Assembly: GCA_002454505.1 (NCBI GenBank)
Contig: DKJA01000128.1
Span: 96,859 to 160,858 of the forward strand
Length of the DNA: 64,000 nucleotides
Direction: 5' to 3'
From: Oxalobacteraceae bacterium UBA6704
Lineage (GTDB): Bacteria; Pseudomonadota; Gammaproteobacteria; Burkholderiales; Burkholderiaceae_D
This document shows, piece after piece, positions 59,322 to 64,000 of the stretch. The position numbers and the translations under genes were made by a program. Each line of letters begins with the position of its first letter. Within the stretch, counting starts at the first letter, position 1. The notes under the pieces are model-generated. The model saw only the letters and a program-made list of their open reading frames with translations. It was not told where the DNA came from and ran no database searches.

Positions 59322-61316
59322 ATGCATTTACTCCCGGGACCCCAGATGGAAGAACGCCTCCGCCGCCTTGAAGCCGTCCAGTCGATGCTGCTCGAGATCG
59401 GGCAGCTGTCGACGAGCTACACGGACATCGCGCGTTTTCTCCGCGCCGTGCACGGCGCGCTGGGCCGCATCATGTATGCGGCCAATTTCTATGTGGCGCT
59501 GAACGATCGCGACGGCGCGGAAAACGCGGTGCGCTTCGTTTATTTCGTCGACGAAGAGGACGAGGCGCCCGATCCGGCGCAGGTGGTGCACCTGGCGTCG
59601 CCCGAGGAGTCGCCGACGGCGTGGGTGATCCTGAACCGGCGCAGCCTGGTGATGACGGCGGCCGAGCACATCGAGCGGCAGGGTGGCGGCGCCGCGTTCG
59701 GCGTGGGCACCGTCGCCGAGCACTACATCGGCTGCCCGCTGCTGGACCAGAACCAGCAGGCGGTCGGCGCGATCGTCATCCAGAGCTACGACAAGGAACA
59801 CACCTACAGCTACGAAGACCAGGCGCTGTTCGAGCTGATCGCGCACCAGGTGTCGTCCGCGCTGCAGGGCCTGCAGAGCATGGACCGGCTGGAACGGGCC
59901 GTCCGCGAACGCACGCTGCGTCTCGAGCACGAAGTCACCGAGCGGCGCCGCGCCGAGAACCTGCAGCGGGCGCTGTACGAGATCGCCAGCCTGTCCGCGT
60001 CCGCGTCGGACAGCGACGAGCTGCCGGGCCGCCTGCACCGCATCATCAGCGGCCTGATCGAGGCGCGCAACTTCCTGATCGCGCTGTACCACCCGGACAG
60101 CAAGGAAATCAGCATTCCGTATTTTGTCGATGAAAAGGATCCCGAGGCGCCGGTAAAACGCTTCCGCTACGGCGTGGGCATGAGCTCGTACGTGCTGCAG
60201 CAGAAGCGCGCCGAGCTGCTCGATGCGCGCAGCTATGCGGCGCTGGTGGCGGCCGGCAAGATCGACGAGCCGCTGGGCAATGCCAACATCGCCAGCTGGA
60301 TGGGTGCGCCGATGCTGCTGGGCGACCAGGCCTATGGCGTCATTATCGTGCAGAGCTATGACGACTCCGTGCTGTACACCCAGGCCGACCTGGACGTGCT
60401 GGCCTTCATGGCCAGCCACGTGGCCGTGGCGCTGGCGCGGATGCAGGGCGAGCGGGCGATCCGGCGCGCCAAGGCGTCGCTGGAAGAACAGAACGCGGCG
60501 CTGAACAGCGCGCTGACGCGGTTGCAGGAAGCGCAGACGGAACTGGTGCGCCAGGAAAAGCTGGCGTCGCTGGGCCGGCTGGTGGCCGGCGTGGCGCACG
60601 AGATCAACACGCCGCTGGGCATCTGCGTGACGGCCACGTCGCACCTGGTGCAGGAACTGAAGCTGACCAAGGAAGACCTGGCTGGCGGCCAGCTGGACGA
60701 GGAGGGCCTGAACGCCTTCTTCGACACCATCGACCAGTCGCTGCGCATCATGACCACCAACACGCAGCGCGCCGCCGCGCTGGTGCGCAGCTTCAAGCAG
60801 GTGGCGGTGGACCAGTCGTCGGAAAACATCCGCCACTTCAACCTGGCGAAATACGTGGACGAGGTGCTGCTGTCGCTGCAACCGAAGCTGAAGGGCAAGC
60901 CGATCAAGGTGCAGGTGGACTGCCCGGCCGACATCCACCTGGACAGCTTCCCGGGCGCCGTGTCGCAGATCGTCACGAACATGGTGATGAACTCGCTGGT
61001 GCACGGCTTCGGCGAAGACCAGCCGGGCAATATCCGCATCACCGGCAAGCTGGACGGCGACCACGTGCTGTTCGACTACAGCGACGACGGCATCGGCATG
61101 GACCAGGAAACGCTGGGCCAGCTGTTCGACCCGTTCTTCACGACCAAGCGGGGCAGCGGCGGCTCGGGCTTGGGCGCGCACATCCTGTTCAATCTGGTGA
61201 CGGGGCCGCTGGGCGGCACGGTAAAAGTCACCAGCGCCCCGGGGATGGGGCTGCACTACCACCTGCGCTTCCCGCGGGATCAGCGGAAGCCGGTGAGGGA
61301 GGCTGCGGCTGCTTGA
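59322..61316 (+). CDS. Sensor histidine kinase with two GAF domains
   Basis: A 664-residue soluble kinase. Two GAF domains (about residues 20-185 and 225-385) share the same plan: TDIARFLRAVHGALGRIMYAANFYVAL against LPGRLHRIISGLIEARNFLIAL, and both end with QSYD. They are separated by a coiled coil. A second coil (about 390-415) leads to the phosphoacceptor H426 (GRLVAGVAHEINTPLG). The HATPase domain has NMVMNSLVHGF, DDGIGMD, the F box LFDPFFTTKRG and SGLGAHILFN. The stop-to-stop neighbour on the other strand codes for a response regulator with an HD-GYP domain, a likely partner. The signal for the GAF domains is unknown. Confidence 0.92.
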   Translation: MHLLPGPQMEERLRRLEAVQSMLLEIGQLSTSYTDIARFLRAVHGALGRIMYAANFYVALNDRDGAENAVRFVYFVDEEDEAPDPAQVVHLASPEESPTAWVILNRRSLVMTAAEHIERQGGGAAFGVGTVAEHYIGCPLLDQNQQAVGAIVIQSYDKEHTYSYEDQALFELIAHQVSSALQGLQSMDRLERAVRERTLRLEHEVTERRRAENLQRALYEIASLSASASDSDELPGRLHRIISGLIEARNFLIALYHPDSKEISIPYFVDEKDPEAPVKRFRYGVGMSSYVLQQKRAELLDARSYAALVAAGKIDEPLGNANIASWMGAPMLLGDQAYGVIIVQSYDDSVLYTQADLDVLAFMASHVAVALARMQGERAIRRAKASLEEQNAALNSALTRLQEAQTELVRQEKLASLGRLVAGVAHEINTPLGICVTATSHLVQELKLTKEDLAGGQLDEEGLNAFFDTIDQSLRIMTTNTQRAAALVRSFKQVAVDQSSENIRHFNLAKYVDEVLLSLQPKLKGKPIKVQVDCPADIHLDSFPGAVSQIVTNMVMNSLVHGFGEDQPGNIRITGKLDGDHVLFDYSDDGIGMDQETLGQLFDPFFTTKRGSGGSGLGAHILFNLVTGPLGGTVKVTSAPGMGLHYHLRFPRDQRKPVREAAAA

Positions 61317-61330
61317 GGCTACGGTTCAGT

Positions 61331-61450
61331 TCGTGTCCAACCTTGGCAACCTTGGGGTCAACCCCAAAATTGGACACGAGCTCAGCTTTGGATGCAACGA
61401 TACAGTCGAGCTCGTGTCCAAAAAGAGGGTTGACCCCAAGGTCGGACACG
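61331..61450. repeat. Family 2 palindromic repeats, second locus
   Basis: Two back-to-back units: TTCGTGTCCAACCTTGG with GGGGTCAACCCC and TTGGACACGAGCTC, then GAGCTCGTGTCCA with GGGTTGACCCC and CGGACACG. They fill the gap between the histidine kinase gene and the convergent response regulator gene and repeat the pattern seen at 16651-16891. Confidence 0.82.
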
Positions 61451-61466
61451 GCCTCGGCCGTGGCGC

Positions 61467-62975
61467 CTAGTCCGGCAGCCGCTCGTTGATGGCCAACGCC
61501 TGGTCCATGTTCTGGATCAGCAGCTCGACGAAGCGCGGGTCGAGGTGGCGGCCGGAGACTTCGCGCAGGTATTCCGTCACGCGCTCGACCGGCCAGGCGT
61601 CCTTGTAGACGCGCTTGTGCATCAGCGCGTCGAACACGTCGGCCACCGCCACGATGCGGGCGTACTGGTGGATGTCTTCGCCCTTCAGGCCTTGCGGGTA
61701 GCCGGTGCCGTCGTATTTCTCGTGGTGCTGGTGGGCGATGACGGCGGCCGCCTTCAGGATCGGGCGCTGCGAGCCGTCCAGGATCGACAGGCCCACGGCC
61801 GGGTGCTGCTTCATGATTTCCCACTCTTCCGGATCGAGCTTGCCGGGTTTCAGCAGCACCGAGTCCGGCGTGGCGATCTTGCCGATGTCGTGCATCGGCG
61901 CGGCGTGCTTCAGCACGGCCACTTCGTCGTCCGGCAGGCCGGCCGCTTTCGCCAGCACGTGGCACACCTCGGCCATGCGGCGCACGTGGTTGCCCGCTTC
62001 GTGCGAACGGGATTCGACCACGTCGCCCAGGCGCAGGATCAGTTCCGCCTGCGTATCGGTGATTTCCTGGTTCAGCAGGATATTGTCGAAGGCGATCGCC
62101 ACGCCGCTGCAGAAGATCTCCAGCAGCTTCGCGTCGATCTCGGAGATTTCCTCGACGCCTTTCAGCACCAGCAATGATGCCTTGCCGCTGTTGTTGGGGA
62201 AGTAGCCGACATAGGTGTCGCCTTCCAGCTTCGAAATGCGGTTGCTCTGGGCCGCATGCAGCTGCGCCATCAGTTCCGGCGTCAGCAGCGTTTCCTCGCC
62301 GATCTGCGCCAGCACTTCATAGGCGCCCGCGCCGTCGCCGGCAATCGCCGTGGCGCCGCGCAGCCGCAGCAGCATGCTCTGTTCCAGCCGCAGCAGCGCG
62401 ACCACCTGCAGCAGCAGGCCGTTGGCGAAGTCCTTCAGGTTGCGCTGCTTGAAGATGTGCGTGGACGCCGCGATCACTCGCTCCAGCCCCTCTCGGTAAT
62501 GCATCTGCTGCAGGCGCGCTTCCTCGACCTTCATGATGTCGCGGTAGGCGCGCAGCGCGGCGAACGTCGTTGTGAACAGCTTGGTGCGGTCGAGCTCGGT
62601 CTTTTCCTTGTAGTCGTTGATGTCGTAGTTGACGATCACGCGCTCCTCGGGCGCCTGGCCCGGCTGGCCGGTGCGCAGCACGATGCGGGTGAACTGGTTG
62701 TCCAGGTCCTGCCGCATCCAGCGCGCCACTTCGAGGCCGCTGTCCTCGCGCTCCATCACCACGTCGAGGAACACCAGCGCGATGTCCTTCTCGCGCGCCA
62801 GTACCTCTTTTGCCTCCATGCCCGTGTACGCGTGCAGGAAGGTCAGGCCGCGGCCGTCGAGGCGGAAGCGGGTCAGCGTGAGCTTGGTGATGTCGTGGAT
62901 GTCGGGCTCGTCGTCGACGAGCAGGATTTTCCAGGGCGGCAGCTTGGGCGACGCGGCGGGGGACAGGAAAGACAT
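61467..62975 (-). CDS. Response regulator with DUF3369 and HD-GYP domains
   Basis: A 502-residue protein. The receiver domain (about residues 15-135) has D21-D22 and phosphoacceptor D71 (VFLDVVMEREDSG). DUF3369 (about 150-310) is a GAF-like region found in this class of regulators. The HD-GYP domain (about 312-500) has HD at 362-363 (MHDIGKI) and HHEKYDGTGYPQGL from 417, which fits an active cyclic di-GMP phosphodiesterase. It is convergent with the GAF-GAF kinase, with only a repeat between them, and the two probably form a phosphorelay that lowers cyclic di-GMP. ATG at 62975 lies just before the receiver domain. Confidence 0.92.
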   Translation of the reverse strand: MSFLSPAASPKLPPWKILLVDDEPDIHDITKLTLTRFRLDGRGLTFLHAYTGMEAKEVLAREKDIALVFLDVVMEREDSGLEVARWMRQDLDNQFTRIVLRTGQPGQAPEERVIVNYDINDYKEKTELDRTKLFTTTFAALRAYRDIMKVEEARLQQMHYREGLERVIAASTHIFKQRNLKDFANGLLLQVVALLRLEQSMLLRLRGATAIAGDGAGAYEVLAQIGEETLLTPELMAQLHAAQSNRISKLEGDTYVGYFPNNSGKASLLVLKGVEEISEIDAKLLEIFCSGVAIAFDNILLNQEITDTQAELILRLGDVVESRSHEAGNHVRRMAEVCHVLAKAAGLPDDEVAVLKHAAPMHDIGKIATPDSVLLKPGKLDPEEWEIMKQHPAVGLSILDGSQRPILKAAAVIAHQHHEKYDGTGYPQGLKGEDIHQYARIVAVADVFDALMHKRVYKDAWPVERVTEYLREVSGRHLDPRFVELLIQNMDQALAINERLPD

Positions 62976-63096
62976 AGGCGCGGATTTTCGCAAAGTAATG
63001 CGTGGACACTGTACCGGGCAATTTTTAGGCACGGTTTTTCGATTGTATTCAATGCTCTACGTATTAACAATAAGCAAGGACAATTGCGCCACGGCT

Positions 63097-63846
63097 TTAC
63101 AACACTGCGCTGTAGCGCTTCTGGCAACGTTCGCACCAGAAAGTCCGGCGCTGCGTCTTGCCCAGATGCGCCTTGTGCAGCGCGATATTGCAGCGCGGGC
63201 AGATCCGCTTCGTATGCACCAGCCAGTGCTGTTTCAGTGCAAACGCCTTCTTCCACTCGAGGAATTCAAAGCTGTACTGCCGCGCCTGCTTGACCAGTTC
63301 GCGCAGTTTCGGCGCCGGCAGCGCCCCGACGGTGGACAGCGGATGAATTCTCAAACGAAACAATACTTCGTTTTTGATAATGTTGCCAACGCCGGAAAAA
63401 ATTGTCTGGTCGAGCAGCGCGTCGGTGACGAGCATGTCCGGCGCCGCCCGCAGCTTTTTCAGCGCGGCGGCCGGCTTCCACGCGTCGGCCATCACGTCGG
63501 CGGACCAGTCGTAGGCATCGTCGAGGTCGCCGTCGATCGTCTTGACGGAGCAGGTATAGAAATTGAGCTCGCCGCCTTCCTCGAAGGAGAGCGACAGCCG
63601 CGGTGAGGCGCCGTCCTTTTCCTCGTCGATCCGGTAACTGCCGAACATCAGCAGGTGCACCCGCAGGCTGAGCAGCGGCAACTCCATCAGGAAGTGCTTT
63701 CCCCACGTGCGGACCGAGATGATGGGCTGGCCGGGCAGCTCGTCGAACGGAATGCCCTTGCTGTTGCCGTGCGCCTTCGCGATCGTGCGGCCTTCATACG
63801 GCTTGGCGAGTTCCTTGAGGATGACGAGCGATGGTCCTTCTGGCAT
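63097..63846 (-). CDS. Fpg/Nei family DNA glycosylase
   Basis: A 249-residue base-excision repair glycosylase/AP lyase. It begins MPEGPSLV: proline 2 (catalytic amine) and glutamate 3 are present, while the next conserved glutamate (MPEGPE in Nei, MPELPE in Fpg) is serine. The lysine loop is TWGKHFLME, the helix-two-turn-helix has QTIFSGVGNIIKNEVLFRLRIHP, and the C-terminal zinc finger has CPRCN and CERCQ. Fpg and Nei remove oxidised purines and pyrimidines; this serine form belongs to a less studied branch of the family, so the substrate range is uncertain. The 121-base gap downstream of its stop, to the response regulator, shows nothing notable. Confidence 0.87.
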   Translation of the reverse strand: MPEGPSLVILKELAKPYEGRTIAKAHGNSKGIPFDELPGQPIISVRTWGKHFLMELPLLSLRVHLLMFGSYRIDEEKDGASPRLSLSFEEGGELNFYTCSVKTIDGDLDDAYDWSADVMADAWKPAAALKKLRAAPDMLVTDALLDQTIFSGVGNIIKNEVLFRLRIHPLSTVGALPAPKLRELVKQARQYSFEFLEWKKAFALKQHWLVHTKRICPRCNIALHKAHLGKTQRRTFWCERCQKRYSAVL

Positions 63847-63918
63847 GCCGGGCTCCGGTGGGGGAAATTAAGACCAGTGTGCGCGGCGGAAGGACGCGGG
63901 GCTGTACGGGGACGCACA

Positions 63919-63991
63919 GAAACATTGCCTAGAAAATGGGGACAGACCCCAATTTTCTAGGCAATGTTTCTCGAAAAATGGGGTCTGTCCC
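63919..63991. repeat. Family 3 palindromic repeat with 19-bp perfect stem
   Basis: Arms at 63919-63937 and 63952-63970 are exact reverse complements over 19 bases; the 14-base loop reads GGGGACAGACCCCA. A further GGGGTCTGTCCC unit lies at 63980-63991. The element is close to the window end and may continue beyond it. Confidence 0.85.
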
Positions 63992-64000
63992 TAATGCCGC

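Overview
The window looks like a chromosomal segment of a high-GC betaproteobacterium of the family Oxalobacteraceae (Massilia, Pseudoduganella, Duganella or a close relative). The basis is gene content and base composition: a PhaM-type polyhydroxyalkanoate granule regulator, a Burkholderiales-type porin, an oxalate-degradation pair, many GAF, GGDEF and HD-GYP signalling proteins, and very high third-position GC. The genus is inferred. I see no rRNA, tRNA, CRISPR array, prophage or insertion sequence.

Layout. 0-6 kb: the end of a fumarylacetoacetate-hydrolase-type gene, a ketopantoate-reductase-like gene, a 48-residue peptide gene with its own promoter, and an oxalate catabolism locus (divergent Crp/Fnr regulator, oxc, frc, PAS protein). 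The regulator recognition helix and a palindrome upstream of oxc fit each other. 6-11 kb: an RND permease split by an in-frame stop, its adaptor, and a MarR regulator. 11-17 kb: a Fur-boxed TonB-dependent siderophore receptor with DUF3649, PepSY and DUF3325 partners, divergent from a siderophore-interacting protein. 17-27 kb: a TonB-C/Sel1 fusion, a TPR-methyltransferase, a GH43 glycosidase, PnuC, a BlaI/M56/SIMPL operon, a response regulator with an AraC output, an HxlR regulator and a DUF4142 protein. 27-42 kb: a TPR-GAF-GGDEF diguanylate cyclase, OsmC, a serine hydrolase, an HD-GYP protein, a BCCT transporter, tag, mnmC with an eroded methyltransferase half, a small histidine kinase and its RR-TPR partner, PhaM and two DUF3108 proteins.

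42-50 kb: an operon coding for a kleisin-like, a MukE-like and an SMC-like protein (mksF-mksE-mksB order, no nuclease subunit), ending in a strong terminator, then two genes of unknown role and a small proline-rich protein. 50-56 kb: tamA-tamB, divergent from queC. 57-64 kb: a small membrane protein, a porin, an acidic conserved protein, a GAF-GAF histidine kinase facing an RR-DUF3369-HD-GYP protein, and a Fpg/Nei-family DNA glycosylase.

Three families of palindromic intergenic repeats run through the window. Family 1 (GGGGACTGTCCC type) has six full copies, mostly between convergent genes, one with perfect 33-bp arms. Family 2 is of the GTGTCCA/TGGACAC type. Family 3 is of the GGGGTCTGTCCC type. 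They look like REP/REPIN elements without a visible mobilising transposase here. The strongest leads are the FNR-like control of oxalate genes, the peptide gene, the nuclease-less SMC operon, the RND nonsense codon and the repeat families.
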